64,000 bases of DNA from an uncultured Dialister sp. (GCA_934178345.1 CAKPQG010000003.1:62001-126000); one strand, 5' to 3'. Shown: positions 42,116-51,156, counted from the stretch's first letter. Notes: generated by a model not told the origin, from the sequence alone. Numbers and translations: made by a program.

Positions 42116-42345
42116 CTAGGGGTTGGGGATTAGGAGTGACTGGTGACTAGTGACTGGTAGCTAGGGATTAGTGGCTAGGGATTAGGTTTGCGATACGAGA
42201 AAACCGCTAGTTTCAAACCTCCGAGGCGCTTTTGATTTTTATGCGCCGCACCTTCCCCGTAGAACCCGTAGAACCCGTTGAACCCATAGAACCTGTAGAA
42301 CCCGTTGAACCCATTGAACCCATTGAACCCGTTGCACCTTATTAC
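42092..42345. repeat. Mosaic intergenic repeat with a 9-bp array
   Basis: Begins inside the end of lpxL with the AAAGCAGGGATGAGTAG module and heptamers. The second half (about 42256-42340) is a 9-bp array of CGTAGAACC, CGTTGAACC and CATTGAACC units ending just before the ribosome site of the hydrolase. Confidence 0.82.
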
Positions 42346-42364
42346 ATACCAAAGGAGGGCAAAT

Positions 42365-43093
42365 ATGCTGCAGCTCCATATCGAGAAAAGTTACGTGGGG
42401 GATATTCCCGTCCGCATCGTGCACCCGATCCGAGACGAGGGAAAGGCGCTCCTCCTGTACCATGGCTGGAGCAGCCGCGGAGAATACCAGACCACGAAAG
42501 CAGCTGTCTTTGCGCTCCATGGCTATACCGTCTTTATCCCGGATGCCATTCATCATGGGGAGCGCGATGTGCTGGCAGACTATTATCAGGTCGAGGATTA
42601 CAACATTTTCTGGGAAACGATCCGGCAGAATGTGAGAGAATATGAGAAGCTCTATACCTTTGTGCGGGACAAGGGCTATGGTACACCCGTCATTGCGGGG
42701 CACTCCATGGGCGGCATGTCCGTTCTCGGGATTGCAGCCCGCTATCCGCATCTGGTGAAATCGGTGATTTCCTTCAATGGTTCGGGCGACTGGCTTCTCT
42801 CACATCTCTTCATGCAGGCGCGTTTCGGGATCGACGCTGGCAGAAACTGGCCTCTCTATGAAACGCTGCAATATGAGCAGCCGATGTCTCATATCAAAGA
42901 AATGAAATCGATTCCCATTTTTTTAACGAATGGGGAAAATGACATATCCGTCGACCCGCGCGCGCAGGCGCATTTCTTTGAATCTTTGCAGGCAGCTGGC
43001 GGCGATGTGACGCGCATCACCTATCCACGCCTCGGGCACTTCGTCACGACCAATATGCTCGATGATGCGCTAAAGTGGCTGGGGGATAAGTGA
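42365..43093 (+). CDS. Alpha/beta hydrolase
   Basis: 242 residues from the ATG at 42365 behind AAAGGAGGGC; an earlier in-frame ATG would translate the 9-bp array into an NPLNPLNPL stretch and is rejected. Fold and triad are visible: LLYHGWSSRGEYQTTK (oxyanion region), the nucleophile Ser in AGHSMGGMSVLG, the Asp in NGENDISVDPRAQ and the His in LGHFVTTNM. It resembles YitV/dienelactone-type esterases or peptidases. No signal peptide, so cytoplasmic; substrate unknown. The TGA stop is from a GTGACTG heptamer. Confidence 0.87.
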   Translation: MLQLHIEKSYVGDIPVRIVHPIRDEGKALLLYHGWSSRGEYQTTKAAVFALHGYTVFIPDAIHHGERDVLADYYQVEDYNIFWETIRQNVREYEKLYTFVRDKGYGTPVIAGHSMGGMSVLGIAARYPHLVKSVISFNGSGDWLLSHLFMQARFGIDAGRNWPLYETLQYEQPMSHIKEMKSIPIFLTNGENDISVDPRAQAHFFESLQAAGGDVTRITYPRLGHFVTTNMLDDALKWLGDK

Positions 43094-43565
43094 CTGGTGA
43101 CTGGGGCTAGGTGACTGGTGACTAGTGACTGGTGACTGGTCACTCTCTCGTATCGTCATTTCGAGCGCAAGCGAGAAATCTTTGTCATTTGCGGTCAAAC
43201 GGACGATGTCAGGGAATGCTCAAACGAGAAGCCTATTTTGCAGACCTTCGGGCATCGCCCTGTTCATACTCCGCGGCGCTTCTATATGTTTATGCGCCGC
43301 TTCCCTTGAACCTTGAAGTTTGAAGTTTGAAAGCAGGGGTGAGTAGCTAGGGATTAGTGGCTAGGGATTAGGTGCCTCGAGTGACTAGTGACTTGTGACT
43401 AGTGACTGAAATGCTACCTTTGGGCATCGCCACCATCTATACTCCGCGGCGCTTCCATATTTTTATGCGCCGCACTACCCCCATTGAACCCTCTGAACCT
43501 GTTGAACCCGCTCCCCCTCTTTCGCACGCAATCAAAGGGCGGCACGCCCGAGGGGCTAACCCGAC
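43085..43565. repeat. Mosaic intergenic repeat
   Basis: Heptamers at the hydrolase stop, a CGTCATTTCGAGCGCAAGCG segment, hairpins GCGGCGC/GCGCCGC (about 43273-43302 and 43446-43475), a second heptamer run (43340-43408), 9-bp TTGAACCCT/CTGAACCTG units (43484-43515) and the GGGCGGCACGCCC...CTAACCC module. Confidence 0.8.
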
Positions 43566-43594
43566 CCCTATTTTCTGAAAGGAGCTGACGATCC

Positions 43595-44794
43595 ACGAAG
43601 TACAGACAGAATATCCTGATCCTTATCGCAAGCATGTTCCTTGTATCTATCGGCTACACGATGGTCATTCCTTTCCTGCCTCTCTATCTTTTGGAGATCG
43701 GGGTACCGGAAGAGAGTATCGCACTTTGGACGGGCATCGTATTCTCGAGCTGCTTTCTGGTGGCGGGCATCATGGGGCCTGTCTGGGGGAAGATGGCGGA
43801 TACGCGGGGCAAGAAACAGATGGCGATCCGTGCGGGGGTGCTTCTCGGTTTTTCCTATCTCTTCTGCGGGCTGTCCCAGAATGCCTGGCAGATGACAGCG
43901 GCTCGTGCCTTTATGGGATTCTCGAATGGTTTCGTCGCAGCGTCGATGGCGATCATCTCCGTCAGTGCGGACCCGAAGAATCTGGGAGCTACGCTCGGAA
44001 TGGGGCAGACAGCACTCATCGTGGGCGGCATCGCAGGGCCTCTTGTGGGAGGCACGCTGGCACATCTCATCGGTATACGGAATACCTTCTTTATTTCTGC
44101 GGCGTTCCTCTGGTTTGTCGCCGTGCTCGTCATCCTCTATGTCAGAGAGCCGAAGATGGGAACGGTGAAAAAGGTGGAATCGAAGGATACCACCATCGGC
44201 GAAGACCTCTCGTATGCCTTCCATAACGGACACCTTCGGGAAATTCTCTTCATCGCTTTCGGTCTGCAGACGACGATCCTCATGATCCAGCCGGTGACAG
44301 CGCTTTACGTTTCCGAGCTTTTGGATGGCATGGGAAATGTGGAACTCATTTCCGGCTTCATCATGAGCAGCGGCGGTATCGCAGGGGCGCTCACGACGAC
44401 GCTGTGGGGAAAATTCGGTCAGAGCAAGGGGTATTATTTTGCCATCTGCCTCACGCTGCTTGCTGCGGGCTGCCTCACGATGGCGCAGTCTGTACCGGAT
44501 ACAGTCGTGGGCTTCGGCCTTTGTCAGTTTCTCGTCGGGTGCTTTGTGATCGGTGTAAATCCTTCGCTCAATGCAGCGATGGTCATGTACACGCCGGATG
44601 ATTTCCGCGGCCGCGTCTTTGGTCTTTTCAATACGGCGCAGCAGTTTGGCAATATGGTGGGGCCGCTCGTCTCCTCTGCGATTTCTATGATGGCAGGCAT
44701 CTGGGAAGTCTACGCCATCGCCGGTCTGATCCAGCTCTCTCTGGGGGTCAAGGTCTACCTCGGGCGTGTCCGGAAAGGAGAGCTGGGAAAATAG
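43595..44794 (+). CDS. MFS transporter with an apparent ACG start
   Basis: About 400 residues and 12 TM helices. Conserved MFS signs: MVIPFLPLYLLEIGVPEE, GPVWGKMADTRGKKQMAIRAG (motif A loop), FMGFSNGFVAASMAI and GPLVGGTLAHLIG. It is probably a drug or metabolite exporter (multidrug efflux group). The first ATG (43634) would cut TM1. The frame continues upstream as KYRQNILILIAS with AAAGGAG at 43578-43584, and the codon where a start is expected (43595) is ACG. Either ACG initiates, or the start codon has mutated and the ATG at 43634 is used. Confidence 0.82.
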   Translation, partial: TKYRQNILILIASMFLVSIGYTMVIPFLPLYLLEIGVPEESIALWTGIVFSSCFLVAGIMGPVWGKMADTRGKKQMAIRAGVLLGFSYLFCGLSQNAWQMTAARAFMGFSNGFVAASMAIISVSADPKNLGATLGMGQTALIVGGIAGPLVGGTLAHLIGIRNTFFISAAFLWFVAVLVILYVREPKMGTVKKVESKDTTIGEDLSYAFHNGHLREILFIAFGLQTTILMIQPVTALYVSELLDGMGNVELISGFIMSSGGIAGALTTTLWGKFGQSKGYYFAICLTLLAAGCLTMAQSVPDTVVGFGLCQFLVGCFVIGVNPSLNAAMVMYTPDDFRGRVFGLFNTAQQFGNMVGPLVSSAISMMAGIWEVYAIAGLIQLSLGVKVYLGRVRKGELGK

Positions 44795-45030
44795 AAGTTT
44801 GAAAGCAGGGATGAGTGGCTAGGGATTAGGGATTGGGGATTAGGAGTGACTAGTGACTGGTGACTGGTGATTTAAATACCACTTTCGAGCATCGCCCTAT
44901 TTATACTCCGCGGCGCTTCTATGTTTTTATGCGCCGCACCACCATTTCTGATTTCTCATTTCTAATTTCTCATTCAAGCGAAGCTTTCAAACGGAATCAA
45001 AGGGCAACTCGCCCGATGAGCTAATAGGGA
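44795..45030. repeat. Mosaic intergenic repeat
   Basis: The GAAGTTTGAAAGCAGGGATG module starts at the MFS stop codon. TAGGGAT/TGGGGAT/GTGACTG heptamers (44818-44870), a GCGGCGC/GCGCCGC hairpin (about 44912-44940) and the GGGCAACTCGCCC module follow. Confidence 0.8.
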
Positions 45031-45038
45031 AACCATGG

Positions 45039-45067
45039 TAACGGTTCGCGAAAGCAAACCGTTTTTT
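45039..45067 (+). terminator. Intrinsic terminator after MFS gene
   Basis: AACGGTT-CGCGAAAGCA-AACCGTTTTTT, placed after the repeat mosaic. Confidence 0.72.
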
Positions 45068-45233
45068 GCGCGTGCATCACTTCTTGTCTCTATGGGTGGA
45101 TTCGGGCATCGCTTCATCGGTATCCGCGATGACGCTCTTGGAAATTTCATTTCTTCTGCCTGTCTATTGCGCTTTTTGGGGCCGATTTGCTACACTTATA
45201 AAAAGTGTTTATTATTCTGCAAAGGAGATTGGC

Positions 45234-46049
45234 ATGCATTGTAAGGGCATCATGGGTATCGTCCTTGGGATCTGTATCACGGGTCTTTTGCTTACAGGTT
45301 GCGGTATGCCCCATGGGGCGCCGCAGAAGGACGAGCGTCCGGTGATCAAGCTGGGAAGCGACCGTTATCCGCCTTTCAATTATTTTGATGAAGACGGTGT
45401 GCCGACGGGGATCGATGTGGATCTTGCGACAGAGGCTTTCGGCCGCATGGGGTATCAAGTCGAAGTGCATAACATCGACTGGGAGAAAAAGAAAGACCTT
45501 TTGAAAAGTGGTGAGCTGGACTGCGTCATGGGATGCTTTTCCATGGAAGGACGTCTGGATGACTACCAGTGGGCGGGTTCGTACATGGTGAGCCGTCAGG
45601 TGGTCGCAGTGAATCCCGAGAGCAATATTTACCATCTGCAGGATCTTGCAGGGAAGACGCTGGCGGTGCAGTCGACCACGAAGCCGGAAGGCATCTTCCT
45701 TCGAGGAAATGATCCGCGCATCCCTAAGCTGGAGAATCTTCTCAGCATGGGGGATCGCGCGCTGATTTACACCCTCCTCGGCAAAGGCTATGCGGATGCT
45801 ATCGGAGCGCATGAGACATCCATCCTTCAGTATATGAAGGACTATGATATGGAGTATCGCATCCTTCCTGAGCCGCTCATGACGGTCGGGATCGGCGTGG
45901 CTTTCGACAAGGAGGACCGCCGCGGCCTTTGCCAGGAGCTTGATAAGACCCTTCGCGAGATGAGGCAGGATGGGACGTCGGAGAAGATCATCGGAAAGTA
46001 TTTAGAAAATCCGAAACAGTATCTGGAGGTGGAGAAGCTTGCTTACTGA
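45234..46049 (+). CDS. Periplasmic amino-acid-binding lipoprotein paired with a hybrid kinase
   Basis: 271 residues from the ATG at 45234 behind AAAGGAGATTGGC; a 56-codon upstream extension has no ribosome site. Lipobox LTGC. SBP_bac_3 fold: VIKLGSDRYPPFNYFDEDGVPTGIDVDLA, VEVHNIDWEKKKDLLKSGELDCVMGCFSM, GKTLAVQSTTKPEG, and a C-terminal LDKTLREMRQDGTSEKIIGKY. Its 3' end overlaps the kinase gene by 11 bp, and no transporter genes are present. It most likely senses an amino-acid-like ligand for the kinase rather than feeding an importer. Confidence 0.85.
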   Translation: MHCKGIMGIVLGICITGLLLTGCGMPHGAPQKDERPVIKLGSDRYPPFNYFDEDGVPTGIDVDLATEAFGRMGYQVEVHNIDWEKKKDLLKSGELDCVMGCFSMEGRLDDYQWAGSYMVSRQVVAVNPESNIYHLQDLAGKTLAVQSTTKPEGIFLRGNDPRIPKLENLLSMGDRALIYTLLGKGYADAIGAHETSILQYMKDYDMEYRILPEPLMTVGIGVAFDKEDRRGLCQELDKTLREMRQDGTSEKIIGKYLENPKQYLEVEKLAY

Positions 46050-48198
46050 TAAAGCGTCCATCCAAAAAGGCATCCGTTTCTGGTCGGTCGGGATTTTTGG
46101 CGGGCTGCTGGTCATGCTCGGTGCTTCGCTCTATTTCCTCGATCAAGAGAAGAAGGAGGCGGAAGCGCGCCTCTATGAAACAGCAGAATATGTGAAGGTA
46201 CAGAGCTCAAGTGTCACACACTACAATGAAGCATTGGAGTCCCAGTCGCTTTTGCGGCTCATCGAAAGCGTGCGTCAGGTAGGGATAAGTCTCAAGGCGG
46301 AGAAAGAGACAGGACGCAGTACGGAGGAGGCGCTGCTGCAGCAGAATATCCGTGGGCTATGGCTTTCCGGTATCCTGCTCCTTGACGAAAAAGGAGAGAC
46401 AAAGGAGTCTGTCACCAAGGCGCCGTTTGCAGAAGAGGCGCTCGCAGGCATCCTCTCCAGAGATGTTGTGAAAGACTGCGCCCGTTATCCGGAGAAAATC
46501 TATTCGCAGCGTCTTCGCCTCCCCGATGGGGCCTATGTCGATATGGCCGCCTCAGGACGTCTGGACAAGCCGGGTATCATCGTCGCGTATCACTACACAC
46601 CCGCCGAGTATGCCAGAACTTACACACTCATGATCCAAAGTCTGCTGGCCGGGTACAATCCCCTGACGGATGGCACCATCCTTGTCGCGGATGACGGACA
46701 GGTCATCGCTTCGAATGATCAAGCGCTGATCGGAGAAGAGACGAAGAATCTCCCCGTGGTGCAGGCCTTGAAAAAAAGCGCGGGCAACCGGCAACTTGTG
46801 AATATCAGTGAAGAAGAAGCCTATGGCATCATGCTTCGACAGCGAGACCACTACATCTATGTATACCTGCCGGATACAGAGGTTTTTGCTGCACTCCCGA
46901 AGAATCTGAGCATCGCTTTCGCTTTGTATCTTCTTATTTTAACAGGCTTCTTTATGTATCACTACCGGTCACAGATGCTGCGCCAGAAAGAGGAGAAGGA
47001 AAAGGAAGAGGCATATCGCAAGAGCCTTCAGGAAGAGGCGCGCCGCGCAGATGCTGCCAATGTCGCGAAGACAGAATTTCTTCAGCGTATGAGTCATGAT
47101 ATCCGTACACCGATCAACGGCATCATTGGCATGCTGGCGGTATCAAAGCGCTATCGCGATGATCTGAAAAAGCGGGACGAATGTCATGAGAAAATCAGCA
47201 AGGCGTCCAACCTGCTCTTAGAGCTCATCAATGAAGTGCTCGATATGGGGAAACTGGAGTCCGGTGAAGTCGTACTCGAAGAGAAGCCTTTCAGTCTGTG
47301 GGAAGTTTCTAAGGAAGTCCTTACCGTCATCGAAAAGCTGGCGCAGGAAAGAGATATCGAAATCATCAGGGGCGATCTCGCGGTGACACACTGGGATGTC
47401 ATCGGCAGCCCTGGCCACCTGAAGCGCCTCTTGATGAATATCATGGGGAATGCGGTGAAGTACAATAAGGATCATGGGAAAATCATACTCAGCCTCCGGG
47501 AAGACGAGGGCGAAGAGGGCCGTGCTTTCTATACGTTCACCTGTGAGGATACCGGGATCGGTATGAGCAGGGAGTACCAGAAACGGATCTTTGAACCCTT
47601 CACCCGCGAAGATGAAAGCGTCAAGACAGCCTACACCGGTACAGGACTTGGCATGCCGATCGCAAAGAAACTGGCGGAAACCATGGGCGGCAGCATTTCC
47701 TTCATCAGCCAAAAGGGCGAAGGGACGACGTTCACGGTAAAGCTCCCCTTCCAGATCGACAAGGAGGCCGGCAGAGCCGAGAAAACTACCAATGAAGCCG
47801 AGGGATCAATCAAGGATGTCCGCATTCTTCTTGTCGAAGACAATGAGCTCAATATGGAAATCTCGGACTTCATCGTGACTGAGAAGGGCGCCGTCGTCAC
47901 GAAAGCATGGAACGGGAAAGAGGCTGTCGAAACCTTTGCCAGTGCGCCCGAAGGCAGCTTTGATGTGATCCTGATGGACGTCATGATGCCGGTCATGGAT
48001 GGCTGTGAGGCCGCCCAAAAAATCCGAACTCTTCCCCGAAAGGATGCGAAGGAGATCCCCATCATCGCGATGACAGCGAATGCTTTCACGGAAGATAAGA
48101 TCCGCACCCAGGAAGCGGGGATGAATGAGCATCTCTCCAAGCCGCTCGATCCTAACCTCGTCGTGAAAACCATCGCGAAGTTTTTGGGGAAGAAGTGA
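46039..48198 (+). CDS. Hybrid sensor histidine kinase/response regulator
   Basis: 719 residues from a TTG start at 46039 with GGAGGTGGAG inside the preceding gene. Order: TM1 (about 14-33), an extracytoplasmic sensor domain of about 250 residues, TM2 (about 292-310), a coiled linker, HisKA with SHDIRTPINGIIGM (His353), HATPase_c with NAVKYN, DTGIGM and GTGLGM, and a receiver domain VRILLVEDNELNM with phospho-acceptor Asp647 in LMDVMMPVMDG. No DNA-binding output is attached, so phosphotransfer to another protein is expected. Translational overlap with the binding lipoprotein suggests one sensing unit. The TGA stop lies in a heptamer array. Confidence 0.92.
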   Translation: MLTDKASIQKGIRFWSVGIFGGLLVMLGASLYFLDQEKKEAEARLYETAEYVKVQSSSVTHYNEALESQSLLRLIESVRQVGISLKAEKETGRSTEEALLQQNIRGLWLSGILLLDEKGETKESVTKAPFAEEALAGILSRDVVKDCARYPEKIYSQRLRLPDGAYVDMAASGRLDKPGIIVAYHYTPAEYARTYTLMIQSLLAGYNPLTDGTILVADDGQVIASNDQALIGEETKNLPVVQALKKSAGNRQLVNISEEEAYGIMLRQRDHYIYVYLPDTEVFAALPKNLSIAFALYLLILTGFFMYHYRSQMLRQKEEKEKEEAYRKSLQEEARRADAANVAKTEFLQRMSHDIRTPINGIIGMLAVSKRYRDDLKKRDECHEKISKASNLLLELINEVLDMGKLESGEVVLEEKPFSLWEVSKEVLTVIEKLAQERDIEIIRGDLAVTHWDVIGSPGHLKRLLMNIMGNAVKYNKDHGKIILSLREDEGEEGRAFYTFTCEDTGIGMSREYQKRIFEPFTREDESVKTAYTGTGLGMPIAKKLAETMGGSISFISQKGEGTTFTVKLPFQIDKEAGRAEKTTNEAEGSIKDVRILLVEDNELNMEISDFIVTEKGAVVTKAWNGKEAVETFASAPEGSFDVILMDVMMPVMDGCEAAQKIRTLPRKDAKEIPIIAMTANAFTEDKIRTQEAGMNEHLSKPLDPNLVVKTIAKFLGKK

Positions 48199-48835
48199 CC
48201 AGGGACTGGTGACTAGTGACTAGTGACTGGTGGCTAGGGATTAGTGGCTAGGGATTAGGTTTACGATACGAGAAAACCGCTAGTTTCAAACCTCCGCGGC
48301 GCTTCCATATGATTATGCGCCGCACCACCCCCGTTGAACCCTCTGAACCTGTTGAACCCGCTGAACCTCTTTCGCATGCAATCAAAGGGTGCCCCAAGGG
48401 CTAAGTTTGAAAGCAGAAATGAGTAGGTAGGAATTGAGGATTGGGTTTGCGTACCGCGTGATTCTTCTCAGCTGAGCAGGCCCTTGGAGAAGGGCCGCGC
48501 CAAAGGCGCAGGATAGAGTGCCTCGAAGAGGCACAATCCATCGTAGCGGGGTTCACCTCGTCTGTGTCAGACCTTTTTCCTGTTATTCCATATGTCCGCT
48601 TTACCATTCTGCAGAGTTCTGCCCCTTCGGGGCAGTCTATCCCGGCCTTTGGCCGCCCCCTTCTCCAAGGGGGAACGCGTTTAAATTCGTCTCAATATTC
48701 CGCGGCGCTTCTATGTTTTTATGCGCCGCACCACCATTCCTAATTCCTCATTCCTAATTCCTCATTCGCGCAAAGCTTTCATTCATAATCAGTGGACGGA
48801 GCCGCCCAAGGGGCTAACCCTGAACTCGTTTTTAC
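48196..48835. repeat. Mosaic intergenic repeat, about 640 bp, with a GC-rich module
   Basis: Heptamers from the kinase stop codon, two GCGGCGC/GCGCCGC hairpins (about 48297-48325 and 48702-48730), 9-bp TTGAACCCT units, and a 200-bp CCCTTGGAGAAGGG...CTTCTCCAAGGGGG module (about 48480-48680) with GCCTCGAAGAGGC and GCCCCTTCGGGGC hairpins. It ends with the GGACGGAGCCGCC...CTAACCCTG module. Confidence 0.78.
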
Positions 48836-48927
48836 TTTTTAGAAAAATTTAATCCCCATAGGCTTGCCTTCCGTAGTATAATACAGATAGGAAATAATCT
48901 ATGTGTATAGGATGGGAGGTCTTTCAT

Positions 48928-49485
48928 ATGTATACTCTTTCGAATGAAGAATTTAATGGAAAAATCCCGCAGATCGATCCGAATGCGTTTGTCGCACCAC
49001 AGGTATTCCTTTCCGGTGATGTCCGGATCGGAAAGTATGCGAGTGTCTGGCCGGGTGTCGTAGCCAGAGGCGATGTGAACTACATCTCCATCGGTGAATG
49101 TACGAATGTACAGGACTTGGTCTGCCTGCATGTGGCAGATGACGATCCCTGCATCATCGGCGACTATGTCACCATCGGGCACAGCGCCTGCATCCACGCC
49201 TGCACCATTGAGGATCATGTCCTCATCGGCATGCATGCGACTGTTTTGACTGGTGCCAAGATCGGCCGCGGCTCCATCATCGCTGCCGGTGCGCTGGTAC
49301 TGGAAAATCAGGTCATCCCGCCGAATTCCCTCGTCGTAGGCGTCCCGGCGAAAGTTGTCAAGACCATCGACCGCGTGAAGAACATTCACGCGCAGGCTCT
49401 CAAGTATAAATGTGAATGGGCCATCGGCTATGGTGTGAAACCGGATATCGATGGAGAACTGTATCACGGCGAACCGATCGTGTAA
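48928..49485 (+). CDS. Gamma-class carbonic anhydrase-like protein
   Basis: 185 residues from the ATG at 48928, with GGGAGGT eight bases upstream; the ATG 9 codons earlier overlaps this site. Left-handed beta-helix of hexapeptide repeats: VFLSGDVRIGKYASVWPGVVARGDV, CTNVQDLVCLHVA, IIGDYVTIGHSACIHACTI and GAKIGRGSIIAAGALV. The metal histidines (LHVA, GHSACIHAC) are in place, so a trimeric zinc or iron enzyme of the Cam/YrdA type is expected. Many such proteins have low or unknown carbonic anhydrase activity. Own terminator follows. Confidence 0.9.
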   Translation: MYTLSNEEFNGKIPQIDPNAFVAPQVFLSGDVRIGKYASVWPGVVARGDVNYISIGECTNVQDLVCLHVADDDPCIIGDYVTIGHSACIHACTIEDHVLIGMHATVLTGAKIGRGSIIAAGALVLENQVIPPNSLVVGVPAKVVKTIDRVKNIHAQALKYKCEWAIGYGVKPDIDGELYHGEPIV

Positions 49486-49498
49486 TGGATGGATAGAG

Positions 49499-49534
49499 GA
49501 AACCCTCTGCTCAGCTTTTGGGCAGAGGGTTTTG
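49499..49534 (+). terminator. Intrinsic terminator after carbonic-anhydrase-like gene
   Basis: AAACCCTCTGC pairs with GCAGAGGGTTT around an 11-nt loop, then TTTTG. Confidence 0.88.
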
Positions 49535-49549
49535 TCGTGGGGCGCTCTT

Positions 49550-49697
49550 TGAGTACGAAGGAAAGTCTCGCGCTCCCTGGTTAGGAGTGAGGAGTGGTGG
49601 TGCGGCGCATAAAAATATGGAAGCGCCGCGAAGTATAAATAGGGCGATGCCCCCGAAGATGGCATTTTAGTCACCAGTCACCAGTCACCAGTCACCA
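49550..49697. repeat. Mosaic intergenic repeat
   Basis: AGGAGTGAGGAGTGG heptamers, a GCGGCGC/GCGCCGC hairpin (about 49606-49632), GGGCGATGCCCCCGAAGATGG and four AGTCACC units (about 49670-49696). Confidence 0.78.
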
Positions 49698-49751
49698 AAC
49701 TCTTACATATTGTAAAATTTTTTTCCCTCTCTTTTTTCTTGGAATGCTTTA

Positions 49752-49760
49752 TGCTAGAAT
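49752..49760 (+). promoter_or_regulatory. Extended -10 promoter of the rbs operon
   Basis: TGC-TAGAAT (49752-49760), about 100 bp before rbsK. GTTATGTA occurs twice in the leader (about 49767-49775 and 49788-49796). No classical cre or RbsR palindrome is evident to me. Confidence 0.45.
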
Positions 49761-49861
49761 AATACGGTTATGTAAAAAGAAAAAAGTGTTATGTAGATAC
49801 TTTTTCATTGGATACCCGATTTCGATAGAGTGGTTGCAAGAGTAAAGGAAGATGGAAGCTT

Positions 49862-50752
49862 ATGGGTCATATTTCTGTAATAGGCAGCTGTAATATGGAT
49901 ATCACTGTCGAGGCGGACAGAAGGCCGCAGGCGGGTGAGACTGTGATGGGCAGCCGCCTGATCGTTTCTCCTGGCGGCAAGGGCGCGAATCAGGCTGTCG
50001 CGGCATCGCGCCTCGGGGCTACCGTATACATGATCGGCTGCGTGGGTGATGATGCCTACGGGACGCTCATGAAAGAGGCGCTGGAAGGAAGCGGCGTGAA
50101 GACAGACTATGTGGAGACGCTCTCCGGCATCACGACAGGCACGGCACATATCACGCTGGCGGAAGGGGATAACAGTATCATCGTCATCAAAGGGGCGAAT
50201 GACAAGGTCAGCCGTGAGATGATCGATAAGGACTGGGACGTGATTTCTTCCTCGGCGCTTGTCATGCTGCAGCATGAGATCCCGATGGACACGATCGGCT
50301 ATATCATTGACCGCTGTTTTGAGGCAGGCGTTCCTGTGATGCTGAATCCGGCACCGTACACAGATATCCCGAAGGAATGGGTCAGGAAAGTGACCTATCT
50401 CACGCCGAATGAACATGAAGCGGCACTGATGTTTGACGGGATGGATCGGGATAAGATCCTGATTTCCGAAGCCGGCAAGGTCATCATGACTGTCGGCAAA
50501 GACGGTGTGGTCTATGGTGAAGCGGGCAAGGTCGTCAAGGTCGCCGGCTTCACGGTGCCGGTCGTCGATACGACGGGGGCAGGCGATACCTTCAATGGGG
50601 CATTTGCGGCGGCGCGCTGTGAAGGCATGGACATCCAGGAAGCCATCCGTTTTGCGAATGCGGCGGCGGCACTGTCTGTCGGAAAAATCGGTGCTCAGGG
50701 TGGTATGCCATGGCGCAAAGAAGTGGAGGAGATGCTCTCATGCAGAAAATAG
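49862..50752 (+). CDS. rbsK: Ribokinase
   Basis: 296 residues, PfkB sugar-kinase fold. Motifs: VIGSCNMDITVEADRRPQAG, the GG-turn SPGGKGANQAVAASRLGA (PfkB signature 1), then TGTAHITL, LNPAPYTDIP, LTPNEHEAAL and the catalytic anion-hole VVDTTGAGDTFNGAFA (signature 2, base Asp). It phosphorylates D-ribose to ribose 5-phosphate after import. First gene of rbsKDACB; overlaps rbsD by 13 bp. Confidence 0.95.
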   Translation: MGHISVIGSCNMDITVEADRRPQAGETVMGSRLIVSPGGKGANQAVAASRLGATVYMIGCVGDDAYGTLMKEALEGSGVKTDYVETLSGITTGTAHITLAEGDNSIIVIKGANDKVSREMIDKDWDVISSSALVMLQHEIPMDTIGYIIDRCFEAGVPVMLNPAPYTDIPKEWVRKVTYLTPNEHEAALMFDGMDRDKILISEAGKVIMTVGKDGVVYGEAGKVVKVAGFTVPVVDTTGAGDTFNGAFAAARCEGMDIQEAIRFANAAAALSVGKIGAQGGMPWRKEVEEMLSCRK

Positions 50753-51144
50753 GGATTTTGAACAGCAATATTGCCAAGGTTTTAGCAGACCTCGGTCACA
50801 CAGATAAGATCTGTGTCGGAGACTGCGGTCTTCCGGTGCCATCCAGTACGCCGAAGATCGATCTCGCACTTCGTCTGGGTGAACCGAAATTCATCGAAGT
50901 CGTGAAGGAAATGGCGAAGTACATGGAGATCCAGAAGGTCTATATCGCACCGGAGACGGAAACGGAGAATCCGGAGCAGTGGAAAGCGCTCCACGAAGTG
51001 TTCCCACAGGACACGGTGGAATGGATCATGCTGGACAGCCATGAAGAGCTGAAGGCGTGGGAAAAAGACTGCAAAGCCGTCATCCGCACGGGCGAAATCA
51101 CTCCGTATTCGAATATCATTCTCGAGTCCGGCGTCATCTTCTAA
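50740..51144 (+). CDS. rbsD: D-ribose pyranase
   Basis: 134 residues from the ATG at 50740, with GGAGGAGATG inside rbsK. It opens MQKIGILNSNIAKVLADLGH, with the catalytic His20, and continues GDCGLPVPSSTPKIDLALRLG and EITPYSNIILESGVIF. It interconverts pyranose and furanose ribose so that RbsK gets its substrate. Length and motifs are normal. Translationally coupled to rbsK. Confidence 0.95.
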   Translation: MQKIGILNSNIAKVLADLGHTDKICVGDCGLPVPSSTPKIDLALRLGEPKFIEVVKEMAKYMEIQKVYIAPETETENPEQWKALHEVFPQDTVEWIMLDSHEELKAWEKDCKAVIRTGEITPYSNIILESGVIF

Positions 51145-51156
51145 GAGGGGTAGTAC

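Noticed and set aside
45066..45233. N-terminal extension of the binding lipoprotein
   Set aside because: It would place 56 residues before a clear signal peptide and ignore AAAGGAG just ahead of the ATG at 45234.
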